NCBI RefSeq assembly: GCF_001026695.1
Contig: NZ_LDNB01000012.1
Span: 429,378 to 493,377, forward strand
Length of the DNA stretch: 64,000 nt
Direction: 5' to 3'
Origin: Neobacillus vireti
GTDB lineage: Bacteria > Bacillota > Bacilli > Bacillales > Cytobacillaceae
Shown: positions 8,267 through 17,393 of the stretch, piece after piece
Layout: each line of letters begins with the position of its first letter
How positions within the stretch are numbered: position 1 is the stretch's first letter
The notes under the pieces: model-generated
The model's input: only the letters and a program-made list of their open reading frames with translations
The model's database searches: none
Told to the model about the DNA's origin: nothing
Made by a program: the position numbers and the translations under genes

Positions 8267-9094
8267 ATGAGGTATGTTAAAAACAAGGAATGGTTATTGA
8301 AAAACTTGAATGAAACAAATGTAAGAATAATTGATTGCCGGTTTTCCTTAGCAGCTCCTCAAAAAAAGCAAGAAGAATATCGAGAAGGTCATATTCCTGG
8401 CGCTTCCTATTTCGATCTAGAACAAGATTTGTCAGGATCTGTTGGTGATCATGGTGGCAGACACCCGTTGCCAGATTTAGTAGAGTTCGTTACGAAGCTT
8501 GAGAAAATAGGCATTAATAATGATACAACAGTCATCGCCTATGATGATGGAGAGGGTGCATTTGCCGGCCGTTTTTGGTGGCTCCTTCAGTATCTGGGGC
8601 ATGAGCATGTGTATGTGCTTGACGGAGGATTTAAAGGGTGGCTCGAAGGAAATTATCCACTGACAACAGAAATACCTGTCTTTGAAAGGGTTAAATTCCA
8701 TCCAAGCTTAAATGCTGACTTAATCGCCGCCACTGAAGAAGTGAAGGACATCGTCAAAAATCAGCCGAAAGACACTATATTAATCGATTCACGTGAAGAA
8801 AAACGATATCTTGGCTTGGAAGAACCAATTGATAAGAAAGCAGGTCATATCCCTGGTGCGATTAACAAACCATGGATGGAAGGTTTCAGAGATGGACAAT
8901 ATATTCCAGCTGTCGAACAAAAACAAAGATTTTCAGAAGTAGAACACGATAAGAAAATAATTGTTTACTGCGGCTCAGGAGTAACCGCTACGCCAAATTT
9001 TCTTGCCTTAAGGGAAGCTGGATATGAAAAGGTAAAGCTTTATGTGGGAAGCTTTAGCGATTGGATTTCCTATGCTGAAAATATAATCGAATAA
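8267..9094 (+). CDS. Sulfurtransferase, two rhodanese domains
   Basis: This 275-aa protein has the usual tandem-rhodanese length. Domain 1 (about 5-130) carries FDLEQDLSG and the RFWWLL core but no catalytic Cys. Domain 2 (about 150-275) ends in the active loop CGSGVTATPN. The loop CG(S/T)GVTA is typical of 3-mercaptopyruvate sulfurtransferases, whereas thiosulfate enzymes have CRKGVTA, so mercaptopyruvate is the more likely sulfur donor. The ATG lies 15 bp after dynA with GGGGGCA as ribosome binding site, so it may be co-transcribed. Confidence 0.9.
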   Translation: MRYVKNKEWLLKNLNETNVRIIDCRFSLAAPQKKQEEYREGHIPGASYFDLEQDLSGSVGDHGGRHPLPDLVEFVTKLEKIGINNDTTVIAYDDGEGAFAGRFWWLLQYLGHEHVYVLDGGFKGWLEGNYPLTTEIPVFERVKFHPSLNADLIAATEEVKDIVKNQPKDTILIDSREEKRYLGLEEPIDKKAGHIPGAINKPWMEGFRDGQYIPAVEQKQRFSEVEHDKKIIVYCGSGVTATPNFLALREAGYEKVKLYVGSFSDWISYAENIIE

Positions 9095-9168
9095 TATTCC
9101 GGTCCAACTTATGATATAATGGAATTCATGTTGTATTTTTAGGATATTAAAAAATAGGGGGCTGAAAC

Positions 9169-10062
9169 TTGGAAAATCAAAAACCTTCACTAATGCTTGT
9201 TGATGGAATGGCCCTGTTATTCCGTGCTTTTTATGCCACGGCAGTGTCAGGACAATTTATGATAAATTCAAAAGGAATTCCTACTAATGGAATCCATGGT
9301 TTCGTTAAGCATTTATTTACAGCAGTATCTTCATTTAAACCGACACATCTCGCTGTTTGCTGGGATATGGGAAGCAAAACGTTCCGCACAGAGTTATTCG
9401 CCGATTATAAAGGCAATCGCGGCGAGGCGCCAGTCGAGCTCATCCCGCAATTTGATTTAGTAAAAGAGGTAGTCGAATCGTTTGATATCCCAAATATTGG
9501 CTTGGCTGGTTTTGAAGCAGATGATTGCATTGGCACAATCGCTAAGCAAACAAAGGATTATGCTCATGTGTCGATTTTAACTGGTGATCAAGATATCCTG
9601 CAGCTCCTTGATGATAATATTTCCGTCATTTTATTGAAAAAAGGTTACGGGAATTACCTTGTTCACACACCAGAAACTTTCTTTGAAGAAAAAGGAATCA
9701 CTCCAAGGCAGATGATTGATTTAAAAGCCTTAATGGGGGATCCAAGCGATAATTATCCTGGAGTAAAGGGGATTGGCGAAAAGACGGCGCTAAAGCTCTT
9801 GCAGGAATATGAACATGTAGAAGGGATTATCTCCAACTTAGATCGATTATCAAAATCAAATAAGACAAAAATTGAGCGTGATTTAGAAATGCTGCACCTA
9901 TCGAGAATGCTCGCCGAAATAAAATGCGATGTTCCGGTTAGCTGCGCATTAGAAGAGGCTGGACTTCGTATTAAAAGAGAAAAAGCGGAAAATAAATTAA
10001 TGGAAATGGAGCTTCGCGGTTTGCAGCGGCTGCTGCCGTTGGGCGAGGCCATTATATCCTAA
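9169..10062 (+). CDS. ypcP: 5'-3' exonuclease (PolI N-terminal-domain-like)
   Basis: This 297-aa protein corresponds to the 5'-nuclease domain of DNA polymerase I without the polymerase. Metal-ligand motifs are visible: LMLVDGMALLFRAF, CWDMGSKTFRTELFADYKGNR, GFEADDCIGT, TGDQDILQLL, and the helix-hairpin-helix GVKGIGEKTALKLL. It is a FEN-type nuclease acting on flaps and RNA primers, like B. subtilis YpcP. The start is TTG at 9169 with AGGGGG 6-8 nt upstream; no suitable ATG lies nearby. A TATAAT hexamer near 9114 suggests its own promoter, and a strong terminator follows. Confidence 0.93.
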   Translation: MENQKPSLMLVDGMALLFRAFYATAVSGQFMINSKGIPTNGIHGFVKHLFTAVSSFKPTHLAVCWDMGSKTFRTELFADYKGNRGEAPVELIPQFDLVKEVVESFDIPNIGLAGFEADDCIGTIAKQTKDYAHVSILTGDQDILQLLDDNISVILLKKGYGNYLVHTPETFFEEKGITPRQMIDLKALMGDPSDNYPGVKGIGEKTALKLLQEYEHVEGIISNLDRLSKSNKTKIERDLEMLHLSRMLAEIKCDVPVSCALEEAGLRIKREKAENKLMEMELRGLQRLLPLGEAIIS

Positions 10063-10065
10063 GGT

Positions 10066-10096
10066 AAAGGTTGTCTCGGGTTCGGGACAACCTTTT
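10066..10096. terminator. Bidirectional terminator between ypcP and sspL
   Basis: AAAGGTTGTC pairs with GACAACCTTT across a 10-nt loop, with Ts on both ends. It serves ypcP on the plus strand and the convergent sspL on the minus strand. Confidence 0.85.
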
Positions 10097-10108
10097 ACTA
10101 TCGGTTAA

Positions 10109-10246
10109 TTACTTAGTGTTTTTCTTTTTCGCTGCATTTTCGAGCTTGCTTTTTGGTTCCTCAGCAAATTCTGCATCTTGCCCATACCCTTGTGGAGTTA
10201 CCCCTGGGGCTTTCACACCGCGGTTTCTTTGGCTTTTGTTGGTCAT
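10109..10246 (-). CDS. sspL: Small acid-soluble spore protein L
   Basis: This 45-aa, strongly hydrophilic protein has GVTPQGYGQDAEFAEEPKSKLE and a Lys-rich C-terminus ending AAKKKNTK. That corresponds to SspL of B. subtilis (core GVTPQG, KTELEERAKKSNTK). It is a minor spore-core protein made in the forespore. The second of two in-frame ATGs (10246) is chosen because GGAGGTG lies 8-9 nt upstream. It converges on ypcP, sharing the terminator at 10066. The plus-strand frame over this region is a shadow. Confidence 0.87.
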   Translation of the reverse strand: MTNKSQRNRGVKAPGVTPQGYGQDAEFAEEPKSKLENAAKKKNTK

Positions 10247-10330
10247 TAACATCTCACCTCCCCTAACAACTAGTATTTCCATGAGGAATAATAAAACTCG
10301 AGATTTCGAACAATAATCTGTAGAGGTGAT

Positions 10331-10825
10331 ATGATGAACAAGGGTGTTTATTTAGCGTTGATCAGCATTGGACTTGCTCAAGGATTAAAAATCCCCATCC
10401 ATTATCTTAAAAAGAAAGAATGGCGCCCGGAATTGTTCTTTGGAACAGGCGGTATGCCTAGCTCACATTCAGCTGGGGTTACTACCCTTACCACATATAT
10501 TGCCTTGAGAAGAGGACTGCCCACTTTTGACTTTGCACTCTCTCTTATCTACGGGCTCATTGTCATGTATGATGCTCAAGGCATCCGCAGGCAAACAGGA
10601 GAACTCACATTAAAGGTCAACTCGATGAACGACTTAATTGAAAAAATCCAAAAGGAAGAAAGCCTGGAATTTAAACAGGAAGGCGCAAAAAAGTTAAAAG
10701 AAATGTTAGGACATCAACCTGAAGAAGTGGCAGGCGGAGCTTTATTTGGAGCATTGATTGGTGTTATTGGTCACCTATGTACAAAAAAGGATAGGAAATT
10801 TGCGGATTTTAAGTTAAGATTTTAA
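10331..10825 (+). CDS. Divergent PAP2-family (DUF212) membrane protein
   Basis: This 164-aa protein has the signature FGTGGMPSSHSAGVTTLTTY, with MPSSH as in acid phosphatase/haloperoxidase-like enzymes, then YDAQGIRRQTGE and a C-terminal GHQPEEVAGGALFGALIG. This set identifies the DUF212 'divergent PAP2' family (B. subtilis YuiD type). Hydrophobic segments lie near the N-terminus, around residues 60-80, and near the C-terminus. The substrate is unknown; a membrane phosphatase role is inferred from the family. GAGGTGAT precedes a double ATG at 10331/10334. Confidence 0.88.
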   Translation: MMNKGVYLALISIGLAQGLKIPIHYLKKKEWRPELFFGTGGMPSSHSAGVTTLTTYIALRRGLPTFDFALSLIYGLIVMYDAQGIRRQTGELTLKVNSMNDLIEKIQKEESLEFKQEGAKKLKEMLGHQPEEVAGGALFGALIGVIGHLCTKKDRKFADFKLRF

Positions 10826-10867
10826 TGGGATGTTTTAAGAATGTAGGGGAGAGGAATGGTAAAGTAA

Positions 10868-11137
10868 GTGAGGTCAGTGGAGGATTATTTGCACTTTTTG
10901 GAAGGAAAAGGCTTTCAACTAGATGAAGATGCAATCGGTTTTATTTACTTTGGGAAACACTACACAAATGCTTCCGATGAAATGATTAATACAGCGATTG
11001 AGCTGACATTAAAGGCACAAAGGCGCTTTGATGGCAGTTTTTATGTCGCATTACTGGAAACGTTAATTTCAAACAAGTTAACCACAAGAAAAGACGCAAT
11101 AAAGTTTGTCATGGAAAAGGAATTACTCGCGATTTAA
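10868..11137 (+). CDS. Conserved small protein, DUF6123-like
   Basis: This 86-89-aa protein is mostly helical with no signal peptide or membrane segment. Its pattern (DYLHFLEGKGF...GFIYFGKHYTNA...IELTLKAQRRFDGSFYVALLETL) is one I associate with DUF6123, a Bacillaceae family of unknown role; that name is from memory. The start is uncertain: GTG at 10868 lacks a well-spaced ribosome binding site, and GTG at 10877 follows GTGAGG closely. A strong terminator follows. Confidence 0.75.
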   Translation: MRSVEDYLHFLEGKGFQLDEDAIGFIYFGKHYTNASDEMINTAIELTLKAQRRFDGSFYVALLETLISNKLTTRKDAIKFVMEKELLAI

Positions 11138-11146
11138 ACAAAACAA

Positions 11147-11173
11147 AAAACTCCCTTCGTTACGGGAGTTTTC
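11147..11173 (+). terminator. Rho-independent terminator
   Basis: AAAACTCCC and GGGAGTTTT flank an 8-nt loop, with A and T runs outside. It can serve the upstream gene and possibly the convergent RNase H-like gene. Confidence 0.85.
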
Positions 11174-11232
11174 TTAATTAGCTTTCAAAACCTTAACAAA
11201 AAGTAAACTTATATCAGCGAATAAAGGTTTTT

Positions 11233-11652
11233 TCATGATGACTTATTAGGCTCCTCGCTTGAATTTTTTTGAATGGCAAGTCGTGCTAATTCATCAGCAG
11301 TCTTGTTTTCCACACTTGGAATCCACTTCATGAAAAACAGCTCAATCTTGGCTGCTAAATGTAAGGCTTCCTCAAGTAACGGAGCATATAATTTGTTTTT
11401 GATAAATTCCTTTTCAACAGATTTACTGACCAATTCCGAATCGGTCCGAAAAGAAACGATTGAATGGACATAGCCCTTTTCAAGGCAAATCTTCAGTCCG
11501 TTAATAAAAGCATGAAATTCCGCCTCGTGGTTTGACATATTTCCAAGCGGAATCGAATATTTTTCTACAGTGCCGTATGCCTTAATAAAGATTCCCGCTC
11601 CACTTCGTCCAGGATTACCTGCACTTGCTCCGTCGATGTACACCTCAATCAA
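11233..11652 (-). CDS. ypdQ: RNase H-like protein (YpdQ type)
   Basis: This 139-aa protein has the RNase HI acidic set: Asp in VYIDGASAGNPGRSGAG, Glu in NHEAEFHAF, Asp in FRTDSELVSKS, and Asp in ENKTADELARLA. It is smaller than RnhA and matches the RNase H-like protein YpdQ of B. subtilis, a neighbour of ypeP and cspD there. All four acidic residues are present, so activity on RNA:DNA hybrids is possible. The B. subtilis homologue is, to my memory, reported weak or inactive. AGGAAGC precedes the ATG. Confidence 0.87.
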   Translation of the reverse strand: MIEVYIDGASAGNPGRSGAGIFIKAYGTVEKYSIPLGNMSNHEAEFHAFINGLKICLEKGYVHSIVSFRTDSELVSKSVEKEFIKNKLYAPLLEEALHLAAKIELFFMKWIPSVENKTADELARLAIQKNSSEEPNKSS

Positions 11653-11802
11653 TGTTAGCTTCCTCCATTTTTGTACTAATGAAAGTTTACCATATATAAA
11701 TAAAGGTATGCAGGAAATTATTTTTTCTAATCCTTAAGTGGGCATGATATAAAGGAATATATGTTAGCATAAACAGAAATCATTCATGAAAGGCTGAAAC
11801 CA

Positions 11803-12459
11803 ATGAAATATAGGCTTGAGTGGAATCATAAATTAAAAAATAATCAAAAGGTTCAATTTTCGTCTGAATGGGTATCGGGTGAAACAGCTATTCAAATAGG
11901 GGAAGAACTGGAGGGTTCGGGAAAAGCGTCAGATTTATATTTTTATGATGAAAAAGGGACCTCTTGGATCTTAAAGGAAATGAAAAGACTGTTAACCGAA
12001 ATTGAGGAAGACCCTCATGAAATTACTGTTTACTTTGATGGAGGGTTTCTAAAGGAAACGAATCAGGCAGGGCTTGGCGTTGTCCTTTTTTATAAACAAG
12101 GAAAGAAGAAATACCGCATCCGCGCGAATGAACGCTTTGATGAAATGGATACGAACAATGAGGCTGAATATGCTGCTTTTTATTATGCACTAAATATTAT
12201 AGAAGATTTGGGTGTCCATCACTTATCATGTGAATTTAAAGGGGACTCACAAGTAGTCTTAAAGCAGCTTGAAGGGGATTGGCCGTGTTATGAGGAAACG
12301 CTTAATCGCTGGCTTGACCGCATTGAGGAAAAAATGAAAACACTCGGACTTGTTGCTAAGTACACTGTTATTTCAAGAAAGGAAAATAAAGAAGCGGATA
12401 AACTTGCCACCCAAGCATTAGAGGGGAAAGAAATCTTTGCGAAAACATTAATTTTATAA
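11803..12459 (+). CDS. ypeP: RNase H-like protein with N-terminal extension (YpeP type)
   Basis: This 218-aa protein has an N-terminal segment (about 1-75) of unclear fold and a C-terminal RNase H domain. Acidic residues are in VYFDGGFLKETNQAG, NNEAEYAAFYYAL, KGDSQVVLKQL and ENKEADKLATQAL. The catalytic constellation D-E-D-D appears complete. It corresponds in position and architecture to B. subtilis YpeP. Divergent from the RNase H-like gene at 11233, it leads a short operon with the zinc-finger gene at 12481. Confidence 0.85.
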   Translation: MKYRLEWNHKLKNNQKVQFSSEWVSGETAIQIGEELEGSGKASDLYFYDEKGTSWILKEMKRLLTEIEEDPHEITVYFDGGFLKETNQAGLGVVLFYKQGKKKYRIRANERFDEMDTNNEAEYAAFYYALNIIEDLGVHHLSCEFKGDSQVVLKQLEGDWPCYEETLNRWLDRIEEKMKTLGLVAKYTVISRKENKEADKLATQALEGKEIFAKTLIL

Positions 12460-12480
12460 AATATGGGGTGTTCTTAAATA

Positions 12481-12666
12481 GTGAAGAATTCAGTCAGAAA
12501 AGAGCTGCTCGGTCAAGTTGAAAGCTTGATGAATCAATACTGTGATGGATGCTTTCTCCATCAACAGTTAAAAAAAGAAGGCGGGCGGAGAATGGCACAC
12601 CGGTTTTGCATTTCTCAATGCACTGTCGGGGAAAAGCTTCAAGAATATGGGGAAAAGCTAACATAA
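12481..12666 (+). CDS. ypeQ: Zinc-finger domain-containing small protein (YpeQ type)
   Basis: This 61-aa protein has cysteine/histidine ligands in YCDGCFLHQQL and HRFCISQCTVG, a compact zinc-binding arrangement. The position just downstream of ypeP and before cspD matches B. subtilis YpeQ. The start is GTG at 12481, with GGGGTG upstream at loose spacing. The molecular role is unknown; co-transcription with the RNase H-like gene hints at nucleic-acid binding. Confidence 0.83.
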   Translation: MKNSVRKELLGQVESLMNQYCDGCFLHQQLKKEGGRRMAHRFCISQCTVGEKLQEYGEKLT

Positions 12667-12694
12667 AAAGGCTGACAATTTCTTGTCAGCCTTT
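12667..12694. terminator. Terminator between convergent ypeQ and cspD
   Basis: AAAGGCTGACAA and TTGTCAGCCTTT form a 12-bp perfect stem with a 4-nt loop, flanked by A and T runs, so it can stop transcription from both sides. Confidence 0.9.
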
Positions 12695-12716
12695 GATTGG
12701 TCGTGATCATTTAGGA

Positions 12717-12917
12717 TTATAGTTTTACTACGTTAGCTGCTTGTGGTCCACGGTTTCCTTCAACGATTTCGAAAGAAACTTCTTGACCTTCTTCTAATGA
12801 TTTGAAGCCGTCGCCTGTGATAGCGCTGAAGTGTACGAATACATCGTCGCCGCCTTCAACTTCGATAAAACCAAAACCTTTTTCATTGTTAAACCATTTT
12901 ACTTTACCGTTTTGCAT
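12717..12917 (-). CDS. cspD: Cold-shock protein
   Basis: This 66-aa OB-fold protein carries RNP1 (KGFGFIEV) and RNP2 (VFVHFSAI), typical of Csp RNA chaperones that bind single-stranded RNA and aid translation at low temperature. The sequence begins [18 protein letters not shown] as in B. subtilis CspD. AGGAGGAAG precedes the ATG. A GACAC/GTGTC hairpin lies in its leader at about 12943-12961. Synteny with ypeP-ypeQ supports the cspD name over cspB/cspC. Confidence 0.93.
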   Translation of the reverse strand: MQNGKVKWFNNEKGFGFIEVEGGDDVFVHFSAITGDGFKSLEEGQEVSFEIVEGNRGPQAANVVKL

Positions 12918-13398
12918 TTACTTCTTCCTCCTAAGCCTTTCAAGACACCAATGTTAGTGTCAAAGATAAATATTATCCTGTAACAAATCAAATTAATAAT
13001 TCGGTTACATGATGCTTTAAATATACAATAATGGAAATGGACAGTCAAGGATTGAAAACTCATTTTTTGGTTAAATTATCAATTTTCTTTTAATTTGGCT
13101 GAGTTAAAAGTGAATGTTGATTTCCGTTCCAGGCGCGAGCGGTTCGCGGGGCGGGCGGTGAGCCTCCTCGGAAGCGCCTGCGGGGTCTCACCTGTCCCGC
13201 TGCTCCCGCAGGAGTCTCGCGCCTTCCACTCCAATCAACATTGTGTTTAAAATCAACAATGTTCTTTAATACAGCCTTTAATTTGGAGTAACAAAATTTT
13301 AGAATCCCAATAAAGAAAGGGATGTTTTATCTCTTTACGGAAATAGGACAAAATGGGAGAATGGATTCGGGGAAGTATATAAAAGAGGAGCAATTGTT
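12918..13398. other. Intergenic region: cspD leader, GC-rich repeat, topB upstream
   Basis: This 480-bp gap holds the upstream region of cspD (AT-rich, with the GACAC hairpin), then the 130-bp GC-rich palindromic repeat described separately, then about 150 bp before topB. No ORF with protein-like composition or RNA gene was recognised outside the repeat. Confidence 0.7.
13113..13242. repeat. Dispersed GC-rich imperfect palindrome (~130 bp)
   Basis: The element is bounded by perfect 10-bp inverted ends, AATGTTGATT and AATCAACATT, with inner arms sharing GGCGCGAG. The core is far richer in G+C than its surroundings (CGCGGGGCGGGCGGTGAGCC and a CTCCTGCGGGAGC-like segment). I recall near-identical sequence scattered in intergenic regions of Neobacillus/Bacillus genomes, as a MITE- or REP-like element. 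It contains no ORF. It lies between cspD and topB, which are divergently transcribed. Confidence 0.75.
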
Positions 13399-15576
13399 AT
13401 GAAATTAATTATTGCCGAAAAGCCAGATCAAGGTTCAACGCTAGCGTCAATTTTTAAACATAAAAAACAAAATGGTTTCATTGAAATTTTTCCAAATGAC
13501 GTTTTTCTTAAAGGTGCCTATGTCACCTGGGCAATTGGTCATATCTGTCAATTAGTTTCACCGGAAAAGTACCAGCCAGGCTGGAAGAAATGGTCATTAG
13601 ATAATTTGCCGATCATACCGGAACACTTCGAGTACGAAGTAACAAAAGATAAAGCCAAACAATTTGCGGTCATCAAAAAATTGGTTACCAACCCCGCAGT
13701 GACGGAAATTATTCATGCGGGCGATGCCGGCCGTGAAGGTGAACTAATAATCCGCAATATCCTTAGGTTAACAAAATGCCGTAAGCCGATGAAGAGACTG
13801 TGGATCTCCTCATTAACAGCCAATGCCATCCGGGAAGGATTTAAAAAGCTGTTAGACGAGCAGGAAACCAGGAGTTTGTATTTTGAAGCCTACACAAGGG
13901 CATGTGCGGACTGGGTGGTTGGCATGAACGCGTCACGCCTTTATAGTTTATTGCTTCAAAAACAAGGATTTTCCGATGTTTTTTCGGTTGGGAGGGTGCA
14001 GACACCTACATTAGCGCTAATTGTAAAAAGAGAACTAGAAATAGAGAATTTTAAGGCAGAGCCGTTTTGGGAGGTACTTGCTCATTTTTTAATCAATGGT
14101 AAAAAATATAGCGGGAAATGGCAGAATGACGGAGAAACCCGCGTAAAAACAAAAGAACTAGCAGAAAAGATAGCTGCTTTTTGCCGGGAAAAGCCTGCTG
14201 AGGTAGGCGAAGTTCTTTCAGAACGAAAGGAATTTTTCCCGCCGTTTTTATATAATTTATCAGCCTTACAAGCAGAAGCAAATAAACGGTATAAATTCTC
14301 GCCGAAAAAAACGCTGGATGTCCTGCAGAAGCTCTATCAAAAAGGAAACGTCTCCTACCCGCGTTCGGACTCACGCTACGTAACGAAGGAAGAAGCTGCT
14401 ACTTTCCCGGAGATTCTAAACAAATTAAGTCAGATTAAAGATTATCAAAACTTCTTTCCGTTGCCATTTACCTCTATTGCGGATAATAAACGATATGTAA
14501 ATGAAAAAAAAGTTACCGACCACTATGCGATTATCCCAACTGAACAAATTCCAAAGGTTGATAGGCTTAGCCCTGACGAGCGAATCATTTATGATTTGGT
14601 GGTCACTAGTTTAATTGCTGCTCATTACAATAAGGCGATTGCCGAATATACGACAGTTACTACATTGGTCGATGGACGAGCTGCATTTATCTCGAAAGGT
14701 AAGGTGCAAATCGAAGAAGGCTGGAGAAAAGTGCTGAATCCAAAGGAACGTGATGATGTACCGGCTCTCCCAATGCTGTCAAAAGGGGAACAAGGCCGGA
14801 CGGAAAAAGTGGAGGTCAAAGAAAGTCAGACACAGCCGCCAAAGCGCTATACAGAGGGTCAATTGATTACGTTAATGAAAACAGCAGGCAAGCATATTGA
14901 TGATAAAGAGCTCGAGAAAATATTGACAAGGACTGAAGGTCTCGGCACAGAGGCAACAAGGGCAGGTATTATCACGATGCTGAAAGACCGCTTATACATT
15001 GATGTCAAAAAGAATTTAGTGTATGCGACGGCAAAGGCAAAAATTTTGATAGGGGCAATTGGTCAAGAAATCCTCGCGTCTCCAGAAATGACAGCAAAGT
15101 GGGAGCAGAAATTGAAGGAAATATCAGAAGGGTCTGCTGCACCAAAGCAATTCATGGAGCAAACCCAAAGGATGGTCATCCATTTAATTTCGTCAAGTAT
15201 TGGTCAAGCTGCTAATTGGTCTTTTTCGAACGAAGTCCGCGAAAATTTTGCTCCAAGCAGGCAAAAAACAAAGAGACAGTCATATACAAAGCTGGGACCA
15301 TGTAAAAAATGCGACGGGTCAGTCGTCGACAAAGGGAGTTTCTATGGTTGTTCCAATTACCAAAAAAATCAATGTAATTTTACGATTTCAAAAAAAATTC
15401 TCGGGAAAAATATTACCCAGAAAAATATAAAATTGCTTCTTACAGAAGGAAAAACAGATGTGATCGAAGGGTTTACAAACAAGGATAAAACCTTTAATGC
15501 AAGGCTTTTTCTTGATGAACAGGAACTTAGAGTCAGGTTTTTATTCGCCGAGGAGCAGCGAAATAATTCCAGGTAA
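13399..15576 (+). CDS. topB: DNA topoisomerase III
   Basis: This 725-aa type IA topoisomerase relaxes and decatenates DNA by transient single-strand cleavage. The Toprim domain is at the N-terminus ([29 protein letters not shown]). The catalytic Tyr lies in [13 protein letters not shown] near residue 320. A C-terminal part has [20 protein letters not shown], one zinc-ribbon-like Cys4 module. Length matches B. subtilis TopB (727 aa). The ATG follows AGAGGAGCAATTGTT. Confidence 0.95.
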   Translation: MKLIIAEKPDQGSTLASIFKHKKQNGFIEIFPNDVFLKGAYVTWAIGHICQLVSPEKYQPGWKKWSLDNLPIIPEHFEYEVTKDKAKQFAVIKKLVTNPAVTEIIHAGDAGREGELIIRNILRLTKCRKPMKRLWISSLTANAIREGFKKLLDEQETRSLYFEAYTRACADWVVGMNASRLYSLLLQKQGFSDVFSVGRVQTPTLALIVKRELEIENFKAEPFWEVLAHFLINGKKYSGKWQNDGETRVKTKELAEKIAAFCREKPAEVGEVLSERKEFFPPFLYNLSALQAEANKRYKFSPKKTLDVLQKLYQKGNVSYPRSDSRYVTKEEAATFPEILNKLSQIKDYQNFFPLPFTSIADNKRYVNEKKVTDHYAIIPTEQIPKVDRLSPDERIIYDLVVTSLIAAHYNKAIAEYTTVTTLVDGRAAFISKGKVQIEEGWRKVLNPKERDDVPALPMLSKGEQGRTEKVEVKESQTQPPKRYTEGQLITLMKTAGKHIDDKELEKILTRTEGLGTEATRAGIITMLKDRLYIDVKKNLVYATAKAKILIGAIGQEILASPEMTAKWEQKLKEISEGSAAPKQFMEQTQRMVIHLISSSIGQAANWSFSNEVRENFAPSRQKTKRQSYTKLGPCKKCDGSVVDKGSFYGCSNYQKNQCNFTISKKILGKNITQKNIKLLLTEGKTDVIEGFTNKDKTFNARLFLDEQELRVRFLFAEEQRNNSR

Positions 15577-15698
15577 GGTGTCTCCTGAATGATAATCAGC
15601 CTTGTCACTCCATTTTTTCTATAGTAAACTTTGTATGGACAAGAGGCGGAGCGCCGCAAAAATGGTTTTTAGTGATGATGGACAATGGAGGGTACGGG

Positions 15699-16127
15699 AT
15701 GCCAACACCTAGTATGGAAGATTATATCGAACAAATATATATTTTGATTGAAGAAAAAGGATACGCACGAGTGTCGGATATTGCCGAAGCCCTGTCAGTA
15801 CATCCCTCCTCAGTAACAAAAATGGTTCAGAAACTGGATAAAGATGAATATTTAGTATACGAGAAATATCGGGGACTTGTGTTAACATCTAAAGGTAAAA
15901 AGATTGGCAAGCGCCTAGTATTTAGACATGATTTGTTAGAGGAGTTTTTAAAAATTATCGGTGTAAAAGACGAAAATATTTATCATGATGTTGAAGGCAT
16001 TGAGCATCATTTAAGCTGGGATTCAATTGATCGTATTGGTGATCTTGTTCAGTTTTTTGAAGAAGACGAGAGCCGGATTAAGGCGTTGAAAGAAATCCAA
16101 AAACAAAACGAGCAAGAACAGGTATAA
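15699..16127 (+). CDS. mntR: Manganese-responsive transcriptional regulator MntR
   Basis: This 142-aa DtxR-family repressor controls manganese uptake and efflux genes. An N-terminal winged helix ([23 protein letters not shown]) is followed by a dimerisation domain. With the start at 15699, metal ligands fall at D8, E11, H77, E99, E102 and H103, exactly the B. subtilis MntR numbering. That and GGAGG 7 nt upstream justify the start over upstream in-frame ATGs at 15672. All Mn ligands are present. Confidence 0.96.
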   Translation: MPTPSMEDYIEQIYILIEEKGYARVSDIAEALSVHPSSVTKMVQKLDKDEYLVYEKYRGLVLTSKGKKIGKRLVFRHDLLEEFLKIIGVKDENIYHDVEGIEHHLSWDSIDRIGDLVQFFEEDESRIKALKEIQKQNEQEQV

Positions 16128-16132
16128 AAAAG

Positions 16133-16164
16133 AAGCACCTAGCGAAAAATGGCTGGGTGCTTTT
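16133..16164 (+). terminator. mntR terminator
   Basis: AAGCACCTAGC pairs with GCTGGGTGCTT (one wobble), followed by TTTT. The DUF3892 gene converges on it. Confidence 0.85.
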
Positions 16165-16375
16165 AAAATAAATTCGGGTAATGGTCAAAGGATTGGTCGG
16201 TTTCTGGCAATAACGAAAGATTCCCGTCTGAATCCTCGGAAGACTGGACACCTTGGATGAAGCCATTCTCTGTCTCTGCTAATGCCTTTCGATAAGAAAT
16301 AATCCGGCCTTCGGACGTGACAAAGCTGATGATGTCTCCAAAATGGTTTCGATGAACACCTGTGATTGTTTCCAA
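16163..16375 (-). CDS. DUF3892 family protein
   Basis: This 70-aa protein reads METITGVHRNHFGDIISFVTSEGRIISYRKAL, then an acidic C-terminus. The pattern 'V.RN..GDI..F.TS.GR..SY..AL..' is that of DUF3892, a small Bacillales family of unknown function. The start is TTG at 16375, with AAAGGGGGA 7-8 nt upstream. No catalytic residues are evident. It is a single-gene unit between mntR (convergent) and metA (same strand, separated by a terminator). Confidence 0.8.
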   Translation of the reverse strand: METITGVHRNHFGDIISFVTSEGRIISYRKALAETENGFIQGVQSSEDSDGNLSLLPETDQSFDHYPNLF

Positions 16376-16442
16376 TTGAAATCCCCCTTTTCTCTTTTAT
16401 TATTCCTTTATTGTATGAAGAATAAACAAAAAGGGAAGGAAA

Positions 16443-16480
16443 ACAAAAAAACAAGCATCGAAGAGGTTCCTCCGATGCTT
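16443..16480 (-). terminator. metA terminator
   Basis: Read on the minus strand, AAGCATCG and CGATGCTT enclose a 12-nt loop, followed by a T-rich run. It overlaps the metA stop codon. Confidence 0.85.
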
Positions 16481-17393
16481 ATTTTTGCCCCCAAGAATAG
16501 GGTGTTTCCTGATATACATAATAATTGAGCCAGTTGGAAAAGAACAGGTGGCCGTGGGACCGCCAGCGATTAATCGGCGGCTGTGCAGGGTCGTTATTTG
16601 GAAAGTAATTTTCCGGCATATGAATCTCCAAGCCTTTGTTTAAATCTCTTTCATATTCCTGTGCGAGTGAATCAGATTCATATTCCAAATGTCCAGTTAT
16701 CATTACATGCTTTCGATTTCGAGAAGCAATCAACAAGGCTCCAGCATCCTCTGAGGCGGCCAATAATTTTAATTCTGGGTTATTCAAAATCGCTTTAATT
16801 GATACATCCGTATAGCGGGAATGGGGCGCATAGAAATGGTCGTCAAAGCCGCGCATTAAAAAATCATTATGTTCGAAAATTCGGTGCGCATATATGCCGG
16901 AACATTTCCGCTGCAGCTCAAATTTACCAATTCCGTAATGATAGTAAAGTGAAGCCTGTGCTCCCCAGCAAATATGTAAGGTTGAGGTCACGTTTTTGTT
17001 GGTCCAGTCCATAATTTCTTTTAATTCGCTCCAATATTTCACTTGATCGAATTCAAGAAGCTCAACTGGTGCACCTGTAATAATCATCCCATCAAATTGC
17101 TGATTTTTGATGGTTGAGAACGTGGTATAAAATTGCTCCAGATGCTGTTTACTAGTATGCGTAGATTCATAGGAATCGGTTTTCAAAAACATGACATTTA
17201 CCTGTAAGGGTGTATTTCCTAATAATCTTAATAGCTGTGTCTCTGCCTTTTCCTTTTCGGGCATTAAATTTAAAATAAGGATATTTAAAGGTCTTATGTC
17301 CTGGCTAACCGCTCGTTCATCGTCCATGATAAAAATATTTTCCTGCTCAAGGACCTCCCGGGCAGGTAAAAGTTTTGGAATGTTAATTGGCAA
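16479..17393 (-). CDS. metA: Homoserine O-acetyltransferase (MetA family)
   Basis: This 304-aa enzyme activates L-homoserine for methionine synthesis. Starting at TTG 17393 (AGGGGG about 8 nt upstream), the nucleophile falls at C142 (HICWGAQA) and H235/E237 in TGHLEYE, the canonical numbering; the upstream in-frame ATG at 17426 would shift it. Residue 111 is Glu ([10 protein letters not shown]). In characterised MetA proteins Glu111 gives acetyl-CoA and Gly111 gives succinyl-CoA, so acetylation is predicted despite the common 'succinyltransferase' label. No S-box riboswitch was seen upstream. Confidence 0.94.
   Translation of the reverse strand: MPINIPKLLPAREVLEQENIFIMDDERAVSQDIRPLNILILNLMPEKEKAETQLLRLLGNTPLQVNVMFLKTDSYESTHTSKQHLEQFYTTFSTIKNQQFDGMIITGAPVELLEFDQVKYWSELKEIMDWTNKNVTSTLHICWGAQASLYYHYGIGKFELQRKCSGIYAHRIFEHNDFLMRGFDDHFYAPHSRYTDVSIKAILNNPELKLLAASEDAGALLIASRNRKHVMITGHLEYESDSLAQEYERDLNKGLEIHMPENYFPNNDPAQPPINRWRSHGHLFFSNWLNYYVYQETPYSWGQK

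Noticed and set aside
10071..10316. 81-aa plus-strand ORF
   Set aside because: Antisense shadow of sspL; it starts inside the ypcP terminator.
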